Assembly: GCF_000236805.1 (NCBI RefSeq)
Contig: NZ_AGFX01000011.1
Coordinates: 806,001 to 870,000, forward strand
Origin: Paenibacillus peoriae KCTC 3763
GTDB lineage: Bacteria > Bacillota > Bacilli > Paenibacillales > Paenibacillaceae
Length of the DNA stretch: 64,000 bases
Reading direction: 5' to 3'
This document shows positions 26,950 through 35,408 of this stretch, in pieces. Each line of letters starts with the position of its first letter. Within the stretch, counting starts at the first letter, position 1. The notes under the pieces were generated by a model. It made no database searches. It saw nothing but the letters and a program-made list of their open reading frames with translations, and was not told the origin of the DNA. The position numbers and the translations under genes are program-made.

Positions 26950-27507
26950 ATGAAGCGCAAATTCGGAGATCGGGCCAACTGGCGCAGAATAACGAATCGC
27001 AAGTTTGCTTGCCGGTATGTAGAAAGTGACGCGTTTACAGGATATGTGACCCTGTATACCATTTTGAGTCTCAAGGAGCCGTTATGGAAAAGCTACGGCG
27101 GTCATACGTTTTGCATTGCCGATAAAGGTTATTCCTGGCTGCAGTATTACCCAAAAGGGGAGCATTATGTGGTGACGGCTATGTTTGACAATCGGGAGCA
27201 GATCGTGGAATGGTACATTGATACCTGCCGAAATCAGGGTGTGACCGACCAGGGTGTCCCTTGGTTTGATGATTTGTATTTGGATGTCGTGGTGCTCAAA
27301 AATGGTGAAATCTTCTTGGTGGATGAGGATGAACTGGAGGAGGCGCTACAACGCGGGCATATCTCAACGCAAGAGGCAGAATTGGCTAACCGTACAGCGG
27401 CTGATGTGCTACATCAGATAGATGCCCACATGTTCCCCTATTTTAAAATGTCGCTGAAACACCGTGCGGAATGGTTTCATAACGGTGATTTCAAAAGGGA
27501 TCGGTGA
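26950..27507 (+). CDS. DUF402 family protein (YgaC/nucleoside tri- and diphosphatase-like)
   Basis: The 185-residue protein has the DUF402 pattern W-x-Y-D-T (EWYIDTCRNQG, about residues 82-92) followed by WFDDLYLDVVVLKNG and the acidic VDEDELEEAL. Staphylococcal members hydrolyse nucleoside tri- and diphosphates, so a metal-dependent phosphatase role is reasonable but unproven here. GGAGAGGA lies upstream of the ATG at 26950. The last codons overlap the start of the DUF218 gene. Confidence 0.8.
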   Translation: MKRKFGDRANWRRITNRKFACRYVESDAFTGYVTLYTILSLKEPLWKSYGGHTFCIADKGYSWLQYYPKGEHYVVTAMFDNREQIVEWYIDTCRNQGVTDQGVPWFDDLYLDVVVLKNGEIFLVDEDELEEALQRGHISTQEAELANRTAADVLHQIDAHMFPYFKMSLKHRAEWFHNGDFKRDR

Positions 27508-28199
27508 ATGTTTTGCAGTGGATGGGTAACATCGGGCCAAGACGCCCTGAGCCTCAGAATAGGCTGAGTCGCTCAGGGAGAAGACGTATCTTACTCAAGC
27601 GTCTCGTACTTTGCTTGCTGATGGTTATACTGATTGGATTGGTATGGGCAGGCTTCCGAGTTTGGAACATGAACACAGCCGCCTCTACCTCTCCGCTTCA
27701 GCAAGCGCAAACTGGAATCGTGCTGGGGGCTTCCATGTGGGGAGCAGAGCCAAGCCCCGGTTTAAAGGAAAGGTTGGAAGAAGCCTTGCGGCTATACCGC
27801 AATGGGACCGTCAAGAGTCTGATTGTAAGTGGAGGGCTGGATAAGCCTGATTTTCCGTATACAGAGGCCGAAGGAATGCAACGCTATCTGGTAGATAGGG
27901 GTATCCCTGCCCAGCATATTGTACTGGAGAACCATGCTACCAGCACCTACGAAAATTTGCTGTATAGCCAGCGAATCATGAGGGAGTATGGCTGGACCTC
28001 GGCTGTAATCATTACACATAGCTATCATGGTCCTCGCGCGATGGAGATCGCTCAATTTTTGAATTTCGATCATCCTCAGATGGCTCTGACGGAATCCAGA
28101 GTATTGAATATGCCGCTTCATCAATCGAGAGAAGTATTGGCTTACGCTAAATGGACGCTGCAACGGTGGTGGATCAGCGCTCAAACTTGGCTGGCCTGA
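27504..28199 (+). CDS. YdcF/SanA-like DUF218 membrane protein
   Basis: The 231-residue protein has an arginine-rich N-terminus, one transmembrane helix (about residues 32-52) and an extracytoplasmic DUF218 domain (TGIVLGASMWG, LIVSGG, TEAEGMQRYLVDRG, ATSTYENL). DUF218 proteins are linked to envelope maintenance. The GTG start overlaps the previous stop (GTGA); a later in-frame ATG near 27522 is possible. A hairpin follows at 28200-28240. Confidence 0.85.
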   Translation: MNVLQWMGNIGPRRPEPQNRLSRSGRRRILLKRLVLCLLMVILIGLVWAGFRVWNMNTAASTSPLQQAQTGIVLGASMWGAEPSPGLKERLEEALRLYRNGTVKSLIVSGGLDKPDFPYTEAEGMQRYLVDRGIPAQHIVLENHATSTYENLLYSQRIMREYGWTSAVIITHSYHGPRAMEIAQFLNFDHPQMALTESRVLNMPLHQSREVLAYAKWTLQRWWISAQTWLA

Positions 28200-28240
28200 A
28201 CGGGGAGAAATGCCTTGTGTGCATTCCCGTTGCTTTTGTG
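28200..28240 (+). terminator. Possible terminator after the DUF218 gene
   Basis: A hairpin with AACGGG/CCCGTT outer and AATGC/GCATT inner pairs is followed by only a weak T-tract (GCTTTTGTG). Confidence 0.5.
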
Positions 28241-28314
28241 CTAATAAGGACATGCCGGACCGAATACATTAATAGGGTAAGCTGTGCCTGAAGAAATGTT
28301 GAGGTGATGGATGC

Positions 28315-29298
28315 ATGAACGGACGGGGAATTGCCGCGGGCAAGCGGTCGGAGGAGAGACCTTCCAGACAAATCAATGTCGTGCTGCGTAGCCCGGAGCC
28401 GACAGCTTCGGTAACAGTGGACGAAAAGGAAGCAGCAGCTTCAACCAAGTCGCAGGCGCTACCGCAGTATCTCAGTCTTTATCAGGAAATTCAGAAAGAA
28501 CTCGATCATCTCGTTGGCTTGGATAACATCAAAGACCTGGTATTTGAAGTATATGCTTTTTTGCAAATCACCCATATGCGCACGGATGCGGGATTGCTGA
28601 GTAATGCCCATGTATATCACATGATTTTCAAAGGGAATCCAGGTACGGGGAAAACGACGGTAGCCCGCATTATCGCTAAAATGTTGCAAAAAATGGGAGT
28701 ACTGAGCAAAGGTCATCTGATTGAGGTGGAAAGAGCTGATCTAGTAGGGGAGTATATTGGGCACACCGCGCAAAAAACGCGGGATCTGGTCAAGAAATCT
28801 CTAGGCGGGGTGCTGTTCATTGATGAGGCCTACAGTTTGGCACGCGGAGGGGAAAAGGATTTCGGCAAAGAAGCGATTGATACCTTGGTAAAGGCTATGG
28901 AAGACCAAAAAAATCAATTTATTTTGATTCTCGCTGGGTATTCAGGAGAAATGGACTTTTTTTTGCGAACCAATCCAGGTCTGCCTTCTCGCTTTCCGAT
29001 CCAGCTGGATTTTCCTGACTACACCGTCGATCAGCTTATCCAAATTTCCGAGATGATGGCTAAGGAACGGGATTATATTCTTATGCCCCAATCCATACTC
29101 AAAATGAAGGAGCATTTGCTGAACGAGCGCAATGACAGTCTTCATGCATTCAGTAATGCGCGTTATGTCCGTAACGTGATCGAAAAAGCGATTCGGCATC
29201 AGGCTGTCAGACTCCTCAATCAGTACAGAAGCGGGCAGCCTGGAAAGCAAGAATTGATGACGCTGCGGCCAGAGGATTTGAAATTGGACAAAAGATAG
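28315..29298 (+). CDS. spoVK: Stage V sporulation protein K (AAA+ ATPase)
   Basis: The 327-residue AAA+ ATPase of the CbbX/SpoVK type has Walker A GNPGTGKTTVAR (about residues 106-117), Walker B GGVLFIDEAYSLARGG (about 161-176) and a sensor region ILILAGYSGEM. GAGGTGAT precedes the ATG. An AATACATT at 28263-28270 differs at one base from the sigma-E -10 consensus, in line with mother-cell expression. It precedes hflX-ynbB-glnR-glnA, the same order as in B. subtilis. It is needed for spore maturation in that organism. Confidence 0.93.
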   Translation: MNGRGIAAGKRSEERPSRQINVVLRSPEPTASVTVDEKEAAASTKSQALPQYLSLYQEIQKELDHLVGLDNIKDLVFEVYAFLQITHMRTDAGLLSNAHVYHMIFKGNPGTGKTTVARIIAKMLQKMGVLSKGHLIEVERADLVGEYIGHTAQKTRDLVKKSLGGVLFIDEAYSLARGGEKDFGKEAIDTLVKAMEDQKNQFILILAGYSGEMDFFLRTNPGLPSRFPIQLDFPDYTVDQLIQISEMMAKERDYILMPQSILKMKEHLLNERNDSLHAFSNARYVRNVIEKAIRHQAVRLLNQYRSGQPGKQELMTLRPEDLKLDKR

Positions 29299-29347
29299 GC
29301 GATAATAGGAATCTGAATCTCTGAATCACATCGAATTGCACGACATT

Positions 29348-29385
29348 GAACGGGGCCGGCCTGAATATCAGGTCGGTCTCTGTTC
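29348..29385 (+). other. Stable hairpin between spoVK and hflX
   Basis: GAACGGGGCCGGCCTGA pairs imperfectly with TCAGGTCGGTCTCTGTTC around a short loop. There is no T-tract, so it may be an RNA-stabilising or processing hairpin in the hflX leader rather than a terminator. Confidence 0.4.
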
Positions 29386-29418
29386 GAGGGTTGATATGAA
29401 AATAAAGGAGCAAACAAT

Positions 29419-30705
29419 ATGGCGAACTCCACTCATGATACACAAACCGAAATGCAGGACAAGGCGGTACTGGTCAGTCTGATTACGGATGAAGTCAAAC
29501 GTTCTGGCATCAATACGGAATATTCACTGGATGAACTGGTGAAACTGGCTGAGACAGCGGGAGTTGAAGTGCTGAGCGTCCTGACCCAGAATAGGGAGAC
29601 CAAAGATTCCAAATGGTTTATTGGTAAAGGTAAAGTAGAGGAATTACGTGCGGTTGCCGAGGAATTGGGAGCGAATACAGCTATTTTTGACCAGGAGCTA
29701 TCGGGAGCTCAGGTACGAAATCTGGAAGAAAGTCTGGATCTTAAGATTATTGATCGGACACAGCTTATTCTGGACATTTTTGCCCAGCGTGCGAAAACGC
29801 GTGAAGGTATTATTCAGGTTGAGCTGGCACAGCTGTCATATTTGCTGCCGCGTCTGTCCGGACACGGTAAAAACCTGTCACGGCTCGGGGGCGGAATCGG
29901 AACGCGTGGTCCTGGTGAAAGCAAGCTGGAAACAGACCGTCGTCATATCCGTGACCGTATCAGTGATTTGAAACGTCAGCTTGAAGAGGTGACCCGTCAT
30001 CGCTATTTGCACCGGGAGCGCAGACAAAAGAGCGGTATTGTACAGGTAGCGCTGGTCGGCTATACCAATGCGGGCAAATCAACGCTGTTAAAGCAACTGA
30101 CGGCTGCTGACGTATATATTGAAAACCAGCTGTTTGCAACGCTGGACCCTACCTCCAGAACGATGGAGTTGCCGAGTGGCAAAGAGGTTATTCTTACAGA
30201 TACGGTCGGATTTATTCAAAATCTGCCTCATGATTTGGTAGCTTCCTTCCGGGCTACTCTGGAGGAAGCTAATGAAGCTCATCTTATTTTACATGTCGTG
30301 GATGCTTCCTCCGATATGCGTGACGAACAGATGAAAGTTGTAGAGACGATCTTGCAGCAGTTGGGTGCTGCGGACAAGCCTCAGATTGTATTATTTAACA
30401 AAAAAGATGCTTGTACCCCTGAGCAATTGGAAATGCTTCCTTCCGGGGAGGGATATTTAAAAATCAGTTCATTCGATGAAGGGGATTTGCTGCGCATCCG
30501 TGAGCTGGTTCAGGAGCATTTGAGCGGTGATACACTGAGATTCCGTATCCCTGCGGGACGTGGCGACTTGACATCGGTGCTTTATCGTATCGGGGATGTG
30601 CTGCTGACGGAGTATGACGGCAATGATGTCATATATGAGGTGGAAATTCAAAGAGGCGAGTATGAAAAATATGGTCATGCGCTTAGTGAGTTCACAGAAG
30701 CTTAA
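29419..30705 (+). CDS. hflX: Ribosome-associated GTPase HflX
   Basis: The 428-residue protein has the HflX N-terminal domain (DRTQLILDIFAQRAKTREG and the glycine-rich GGGIGTRGPGE, about residues 155-165). The GTPase follows with G1 GYTNAGKSTL, G3 DTVGF and G4 NKKD. HflX splits or rescues stalled ribosomes after stress. AAGGAG lies before the ATG. It is the ynbA position of the B. subtilis spoVK-ynbA-ynbB order. Confidence 0.96.
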   Translation: MANSTHDTQTEMQDKAVLVSLITDEVKRSGINTEYSLDELVKLAETAGVEVLSVLTQNRETKDSKWFIGKGKVEELRAVAEELGANTAIFDQELSGAQVRNLEESLDLKIIDRTQLILDIFAQRAKTREGIIQVELAQLSYLLPRLSGHGKNLSRLGGGIGTRGPGESKLETDRRHIRDRISDLKRQLEEVTRHRYLHRERRQKSGIVQVALVGYTNAGKSTLLKQLTAADVYIENQLFATLDPTSRTMELPSGKEVILTDTVGFIQNLPHDLVASFRATLEEANEAHLILHVVDASSDMRDEQMKVVETILQQLGAADKPQIVLFNKKDACTPEQLEMLPSGEGYLKISSFDEGDLLRIRELVQEHLSGDTLRFRIPAGRGDLTSVLYRIGDVLLTEYDGNDVIYEVEIQRGEYEKYGHALSEFTEA

Positions 30706-30817
30706 CATCGGATGACGTTTTTGGGTCAATAAAATGATAAGGATCATCGTTCAAAGCGAACAATAATATAACATCAATAGCCTAAGGCTGCGTAAGAGAG
30801 AGGGTCAAGAGGGGAAA

Positions 30818-32071
30818 ATGGTAGTTTTCAGTCCGGAAATTCAACAAATTCAGGAAATGGTAGAACAAAAAATACAGGAACGTATACGGCAGTTAGATCA
30901 GATTGTAGATGCAAATCAGTGGAAGGTTATTCAGTCTTTCCAGCGGAAGCAAGTAAGTGATTTTCATTTTGCAGGTTCTACGGGATATGCTTACAATGAC
31001 CGGGGACGTGAGGTGCTGGAAGAGGTCTATGCTGATGTATTCGGTGCGGAGGCAGCGTTGGTGCGTCCGCATTTTGCTTCGGGCACCCATACAATCTCCA
31101 CTGCTTTATTTGGTGTATTGCGTCCGGGGGATGAACTATTGTATGTCACCGGGCGGCCTTATGATACGCTGCACAAAGTGATTGGCAAGCCCGGCGATGG
31201 AACAGGGTCATTACAGGATTTTGGTGTTACCTATGGAGAAACAGCATTAACAGCAGAAGGCAAAGTGGACTGGGAAGCGGTAGAGGCCGCAATCCATGCC
31301 AATACCAAGGTGGTCGGTATCCAGCGCTCTCGCGGCTATGATTGGAGAGCTTCCTTTAGTGTAGCCGACATTGAGGAAATGACAGCACGTGTTAAGGCGA
31401 TAAAACCTGACGTTATTGTCTTTGTGGACAATTGCTATGGCGAATTTACTGAAAAGCTGGAGCCTACTCAGGTCGGTGTCGATTTGATGGCAGGTTCGCT
31501 GATTAAAAATCCCGGTGGCGGCATTGCCGAAACGGGTGGGTATATCTGTGGTAAACAAGAGTATGTAGAACTGGCAGCCTATCGACTAACAGCACCTGGA
31601 ATTGGCGGAGAAGTAGGAGCCATGCTGGGTACCACGCGAGGTATCTTTCAGGGCTTATTCCTCGCTCCAACACTGGTCGGGCAGGCAGTTAAAGGCAGTG
31701 TGTTTGCAGCTGCGGTTTTTGAAGAAATGGGCTTTGAGACTAAGCCGGCTTGGCATGAGGAGCGCACGGATTTGATTCAGGCCATCTCTTTTAGCGGACC
31801 AGAGCATCTCATTGCTTTTGTGCAGGGAATTCAGCGTGCCGCCGCCGTAGATAGCCATGTGGTACCTGAGCCGTGGGATATGCCAGGCTACGAGCATCCA
31901 GTTATCATGGCGGCCGGTACATTTATACAAGGGGGAAGTTTGGAGTTATCTGCAGATGCACCGATTCGCGAACCTTATATTGGTTACATGCAAGGGGGCT
32001 TAACCTACTCTCATGTGAAATATGGAGTACTTATGGCCCTGCAAACAATGAAAGATCGTAAATTATTGTGA
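30818..32071 (+). CDS. ynbB: YnbB-like PLP-dependent methionine gamma-lyase family protein
   Basis: The 417-residue protein belongs to the group annotated as aluminium-resistance or methionine gamma-lyase-family proteins. The PLP-binding lysine is probably in GSLIKNPGGGIAETGGY (about residues 227-243), with VFVDNCYGEF upstream holding the pyridine-ring aspartate. AGAGGGGAAA precedes the ATG. It lies between hflX and glnR as in B. subtilis. The GlnR operator overlaps its stop codon. Physiological substrate unknown. Confidence 0.92.
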   Translation: MVVFSPEIQQIQEMVEQKIQERIRQLDQIVDANQWKVIQSFQRKQVSDFHFAGSTGYAYNDRGREVLEEVYADVFGAEAALVRPHFASGTHTISTALFGVLRPGDELLYVTGRPYDTLHKVIGKPGDGTGSLQDFGVTYGETALTAEGKVDWEAVEAAIHANTKVVGIQRSRGYDWRASFSVADIEEMTARVKAIKPDVIVFVDNCYGEFTEKLEPTQVGVDLMAGSLIKNPGGGIAETGGYICGKQEYVELAAYRLTAPGIGGEVGAMLGTTRGIFQGLFLAPTLVGQAVKGSVFAAAVFEEMGFETKPAWHEERTDLIQAISFSGPEHLIAFVQGIQRAAAVDSHVVPEPWDMPGYEHPVIMAAGTFIQGGSLELSADAPIREPYIGYMQGGLTYSHVKYGVLMALQTMKDRKLL

Positions 32072-32083
32072 GTTTTTCTAACA
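32067..32083. promoter_or_regulatory. GlnR/TnrA box upstream of glnRA
   Basis: TGTGAGTTTTTCTAACA is an exact match to the TGTNA-N7-TNACA operator of GlnR/TnrA. It starts within the end of ynbB and finishes 5 bp before the -35 of the glnRA promoter. A second, half-degenerate site (TGTCA..., 32084-32100) overlaps the -35, recalling the two-operator arrangement of B. subtilis glnRA. Confidence 0.85.
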
Positions 32084-32088
32084 TGTCA

Positions 32089-32118
32089 TTGACACTTTGC
32101 ATCAGCTAAATGTACAAT
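32089..32118 (+). promoter_or_regulatory. Sigma-A promoter of glnRA
   Basis: A perfect TTGACA (32089-32094) and TACAAT (32113-32118) are separated by 18 bp. It is placed 38 nt upstream of glnR and next to the GlnR box. Confidence 0.85.
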
Positions 32119-32155
32119 AAGGTGAATAATAAGATCACTGGAAGGTTGATGACAA

Positions 32156-32569
32156 ATGGGCGACGAAATTCGCAGAAATATGGCCTTATTTCCAATAGGT
32201 ATTGTCATGAAGCTAACGGACTTGTCAGCACGTCAGATTCGTTATTATGAGCAGCATAACTTGATAGTTCCTGCCCGTACATCGGGGAACCAACGCCTTT
32301 TTTCTTTTAATGACGTCGAGCGATTGCTTGAAATCAAGGCGTTGATTGAAAAGGGTGTAAACATTGCGGGAATTAAACAAGTCATGAATCCGGTCACCAA
32401 AGAATCGGAGGAGGCTACGGTTATTACTGCAGACACGGAAGTCAAACGTCGTGAAATGTCTGACACTCAGCTTCACCGCTTGTTGAAGCAACAGCTTGTG
32501 GCAGGCAAAAGACCGGGACAGGTATCCCTGATCCAAGGTGAATTATCACGGTTTTTCAATAAAAGATAA
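32156..32569 (+). CDS. glnR: MerR-family nitrogen regulator GlnR
   Basis: The 137-residue protein has a MerR-type winged helix (LTDLSARQIRYYEQHNLIVP, about residues 20-39, then NQRLFSFNDVERLLEIK). The short C-terminal tail (SLIQGELSRFFNKR) is typical of GlnR, where it senses feedback-inhibited glutamine synthetase. It represses glnRA and other nitrogen genes in glutamine excess. It precedes glnA in the same transcript, with a GlnR box at its own promoter. Confidence 0.95.
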   Translation: MGDEIRRNMALFPIGIVMKLTDLSARQIRYYEQHNLIVPARTSGNQRLFSFNDVERLLEIKALIEKGVNIAGIKQVMNPVTKESEEATVITADTEVKRREMSDTQLHRLLKQQLVAGKRPGQVSLIQGELSRFFNKR

Positions 32570-32653
32570 TGTTGTATTATACATCTTGGACTCATCATTT
32601 AAGAAATTTATGAAATAGCTGATAACTGTCGCTACAGAAAGGGAGAGATTAGT

Positions 32654-33982
32654 GTGAGTTATACCAGAGAAGATATTCTTCGGATTGCGAAAGAAGAAAA
32701 TGTTCGCTTTATTCGTTTGCAGTTCACAGATTTGCTGGGCACCATTAAAAACGTTGAAATTCCAGTTAGCCAACTGGAAAAAGCATTGGACAACAAAATG
32801 ATGTTTGACGGTTCTTCCATTGAAGGGTATGTGCGCATCGAAGAATCTGACATGTACTTATATCCGGATTTGGACACATGGGTTGTATTCCCTTGGGTAA
32901 CTTCAGATCGTGTAGCTCGTTTGATCTGTGATATTTACAAGCCGGACGGAGTTCCGTTTGCAGGTGACCCACGCGGTATTTTGAAGCGTGTTCTTAAGGA
33001 AGCGGAAGAGCTGGGATACACTTCGATGAATGTTGGACCTGAACCAGAATTTTTCCTGTTCAAAACAGATGAAAAGGGCGAGCCGACCACAGAACTGAAT
33101 GACCAAGGCGGATATTTTGACCTGGCACCAATGGATCTCGGTGAAAACTGCCGTCGTGAAATTGTTCTTAAGCTTGAAGAAATGGGCTTCGAAATTGAAG
33201 CATCCCATCATGAGGTTGCACCTGGTCAGCATGAGATTGACTTTAAATATGCGGATGCGATCAAAGCTGCGGATCAGATTCAAACATTCAAGCTCGTTGT
33301 TAAGACGATTGCACGTCAGCATGGACTGCATGCTACCTTTATGCCAAAACCTTTGTTTGGTGTGAATGGCTCCGGTATGCACTGCAACCAGTCATTGTTC
33401 AAGGAAAATGAGAACGTATTTTATGATGAAACGGACGAACTCGGATTGAGTCAAACAGCCCGCCACTATATGGCTGGTATTCTCAAGCACGCACGTGCAA
33501 TGGCCGCAATCACGAATCCGACGGTAAATTCATATAAGCGTCTCGTACCAGGCTATGAAGCGCCTTGTTATGTTGCCTGGTCTGCAAGTAACCGTAGCCC
33601 GATGATTCGGATTCCTGCATCTCGTGGCCTAAGCACTCGCGTCGAAGTTCGTAACCCTGACCCGGCTGCGAATCCGTATTTGGCCTTGGCTGTAATGCTG
33701 AGAGCTGGCTTGGATGGCATCAAACGCCAGCTGCCTCTACCAGCTCCAATTGATCGTAACATCTACGTTATGTCCGAGGAAGAGCGGATCGAAGAAGGCA
33801 TTCCAAGCCTGCCTGCAGACTTGAAGGAAGCCTTGTCTGAGCTGATTCGGAGTGAAGTCATCTCTGACGCACTGGGCGACCATGCTTTGGCATACTTCTA
33901 CGAGCTTAAAGAAATTGAATGGGACATGTACAGAACACAGGTTCACCAGTGGGAACGTGATCAATATTTGACGCTGTATTAA
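32654..33982 (+). CDS. glnA: Glutamine synthetase, type I
   Basis: Makes glutamine from glutamate, ammonia and ATP. The 442-residue length and lack of an adenylylation loop fit the GSI-alpha type of Firmicutes. Signatures seen are [17 protein letters not shown], the ATP-binding region [10 protein letters not shown] and the glutamate flap area [13 protein letters not shown]. The GTG start at 32654 follows GGGAGAG. It is co-transcribed with glnR and ends at a good terminator. Conserved chromosomal backbone stops here; the accessory island begins just after. Confidence 0.98.
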   Translation: MSYTREDILRIAKEENVRFIRLQFTDLLGTIKNVEIPVSQLEKALDNKMMFDGSSIEGYVRIEESDMYLYPDLDTWVVFPWVTSDRVARLICDIYKPDGVPFAGDPRGILKRVLKEAEELGYTSMNVGPEPEFFLFKTDEKGEPTTELNDQGGYFDLAPMDLGENCRREIVLKLEEMGFEIEASHHEVAPGQHEIDFKYADAIKAADQIQTFKLVVKTIARQHGLHATFMPKPLFGVNGSGMHCNQSLFKENENVFYDETDELGLSQTARHYMAGILKHARAMAAITNPTVNSYKRLVPGYEAPCYVAWSASNRSPMIRIPASRGLSTRVEVRNPDPAANPYLALAVMLRAGLDGIKRQLPLPAPIDRNIYVMSEEERIEEGIPSLPADLKEALSELIRSEVISDALGDHALAYFYELKEIEWDMYRTQVHQWERDQYLTLY

Positions 33983-33989
33983 AAGGTAG

Positions 33990-34023
33990 AATCCCTTGAC
34001 GCTCTAAGCGTTGAGGGATTTTT
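33990..34023 (+). terminator. Terminator after glnA
   Basis: AATCCCTTGACGCT pairs with AGCGTTGAGGGATT around a CTA loop, with small mismatches, followed by TTTG. Confidence 0.85.
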
Positions 34024-34066
34024 GCTTTTGTGGGTTACCCATCAGTTTTTTTTGGTACTACTTAGT

Positions 34067-34088
34067 TTTCCCCACAATTTCCCCACAA
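34067..34088. repeat. Tandem 11-bp direct repeat at the left end of the accessory island
   Basis: TTTCCCCACAA occurs twice back to back (34067-34077 and 34078-34088), just after the glnA terminator. Short tandem repeats like this can be arm sites for tyrosine recombinases, so it may mark an old integration site. No matching copy was seen near the right end by lexA. Confidence 0.45.
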
Positions 34089-34095
34089 AACATTA

Positions 34096-34257
34096 TGAAA
34101 CTAATGATGAAGTATACTGCACGGATTGCGTCTCTGCCCATCCATACATATCGTACAGCTATTACGTTGACGGCGAATATATGGGCGATTCGGAAAAGAT
34201 GATCATACACGGTATGTAGAGTCATTAGATGACGAATATGAAGGTGAAGAGGTATGA
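34096..34257 (+). pseudogene. Frameshifted remnant of a small phage-like ORF
   Basis: One frame (to 34219) reads VYCTDCVSAHPYISYSYYV and then stops. Near 34185 the likely continuation shifts frame and reads GKDDHTRYVESLDDEYEGEEV, ending in a TGA that overlaps the next gene's ATG (ATGA). The overlap suggests a once-intact, translationally coupled gene. No good start codon remains, so it is probably truncated and frameshifted. Family unknown. Confidence 0.4.
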
Positions 34258-34901
34258 CCATAGCTGATTGGATGATGGCTCACCCTTGGATGGCATTTGG
34301 ATGTGGATATTCCTTTGCATTACTTCTACGTATTGGGGGAAACGCTGATGATATTAATGCTGAAGACATTCGAAAAACAAAATGGTTACTTGGCAAATAT
34401 ACCGATTTAGTAGATGTAATAAAAAACTATGAATATTCACTGGAGCAGATTAAAAACGGAATGTCAGCTTATGACTTGCTCTCAGCTGAAGGTTCTGTAG
34501 CGAAAAGGGTAACTGGTCAAGAACTGACGGCAGACGTGACGGCAAATACTGTTTTGCTCAAGGATCAGCGTCACATTAATTACAAGTTCTATCTCCTCAT
34601 TACAAACAATATCCGTTTTGCAATTTCTAACATTAGAGATGCACATGAAGGACTTGCTGCAAAGCTTTTATTCATGGATGGGATGAAGTATCTAAAAGCT
34701 CAACAGTATATGAGCAGAGAGTATAAAAAAGGGATTCATGGTATATCAGCCACGACATTCGCTGACAAAAGACGCAAGGCTATAGAAAATTTAGCAAAAA
34801 GTCTTAAAGTCAACCGAACATTGGATTTTGTGATCATTGACTATGGTCGGGGGCGAAACCAAGAAGGAGAAATTGGACTCAGGATGCCAGAAGTAAATTA
34901 G
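34254..34901 (+). CDS. Hypothetical phage-like protein
   Basis: I do not recognise this 215-residue protein. It begins with a weakly hydrophobic segment (MTIADWMMAHPWMAFGCGYSF). The C-terminal half is basic and could hold a helix-turn-helix (about residues 155-185, GISATTFADKRRKAIENLAK), a little like phage late-gene activators. GAAGGTGAAGAGG precedes the ATG. It overlaps the frameshifted remnant upstream and is followed by a terminator. AT-rich composition differs from the backbone. Real coding is likely; function is not known. Confidence 0.6.
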   Translation: MTIADWMMAHPWMAFGCGYSFALLLRIGGNADDINAEDIRKTKWLLGKYTDLVDVIKNYEYSLEQIKNGMSAYDLLSAEGSVAKRVTGQELTADVTANTVLLKDQRHINYKFYLLITNNIRFAISNIRDAHEGLAAKLLFMDGMKYLKAQQYMSREYKKGIHGISATTFADKRRKAIENLAKSLKVNRTLDFVIIDYGRGRNQEGEIGLRMPEVN

Positions 34902-34936
34902 ACCGTAAGGGCTTAAGCCTTTGCGGTCTTTGTTTG
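34901..34936 (+). terminator. Terminator after the 34.25 kb ORF
   Basis: GACCGTAAGGGC pairs with GCCTTTGCGGTC around TTAA, followed by TTTGTTTG. It begins at the last base of the stop codon. Confidence 0.8.
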
Positions 34937-34950
34937 TCGTGGGAATCGAT

Positions 34951-34987
34951 GTAAATCCGTAGTAGGCCCGTAGCAGAAAGGATTTAC
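34951..34987. repeat. 8-bp inverted repeat before the 35.03 kb gene
   Basis: GTAAATCC (34951-34958) and GGATTTAC (34980-34987) are perfect complements 21 bp apart. CGTAG occurs twice in the spacer. It lies 46 bp upstream of a small gene and may be an operator or an RNA hairpin. Confidence 0.45.
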
Positions 34988-35032
34988 ACTTTATTTAGGA
35001 ACAAATTAAAACTATTCTAGGAGGCAATAAAC

Positions 35033-35287
35033 ATGGCACAAAGTTACGCTTATTTGGACAACACAGGAATTTTACATCTTCATCCGTTGAAAAGTGAAGC
35101 AGCCAAGAATGGCAAGTATATCGGCACGAATCTCGATTACGACGAAAGTGGATTTCCGATCATCGGCGGCGAAGGTGTTGTTTACTACGTGCATAAAGAC
35201 AAAGCCTATATTAACGGTAATGAGAATGACGGACAACCAATCGCAACGCCATCTTCTCTTCGTGAACTGACAGAACAGATTAAGTGA
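35033..35287 (+). CDS. Conserved hypothetical small protein
   Basis: The 84-residue soluble acidic protein starts MAQSYAYLDNTGILHLHP and contains GGEGVVYYVHKDKAYINGN, read as a beta-rich fold. TAGGAGG lies 8 nt before the ATG, and the gene has its own upstream inverted repeat and downstream terminator, so it is well supported as a real single-gene unit. I recall similar small unannotated proteins in Paenibacillus and Bacillus but know no function. Confidence 0.7.
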   Translation: MAQSYAYLDNTGILHLHPLKSEAAKNGKYIGTNLDYDESGFPIIGGEGVVYYVHKDKAYINGNENDGQPIATPSSLRELTEQIK

Positions 35288-35335
35288 TTTTGGAGTTAAT
35301 TGATTTAAGAGATAGATTTTGTTTGGATTTCTACT

Positions 35336-35384
35336 AAATAAAAGAAAGGGGGAACAAAGGTATTGTTCTCTCTTTCTTTTATTT
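35336..35384. terminator. Bidirectional terminator
   Basis: Near-perfect arms AAATAAAAGAAAG...GAACAA (35336-35357) and TTGTTC...CTTTCTTTTATTT (35363-35384). A-rich left and T-rich right flanks allow use from both the plus-strand small gene and the minus-strand membrane gene. Confidence 0.85.
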
Positions 35385-35408
35385 GAAACAAAATAAATAT
35401 AATTAATA

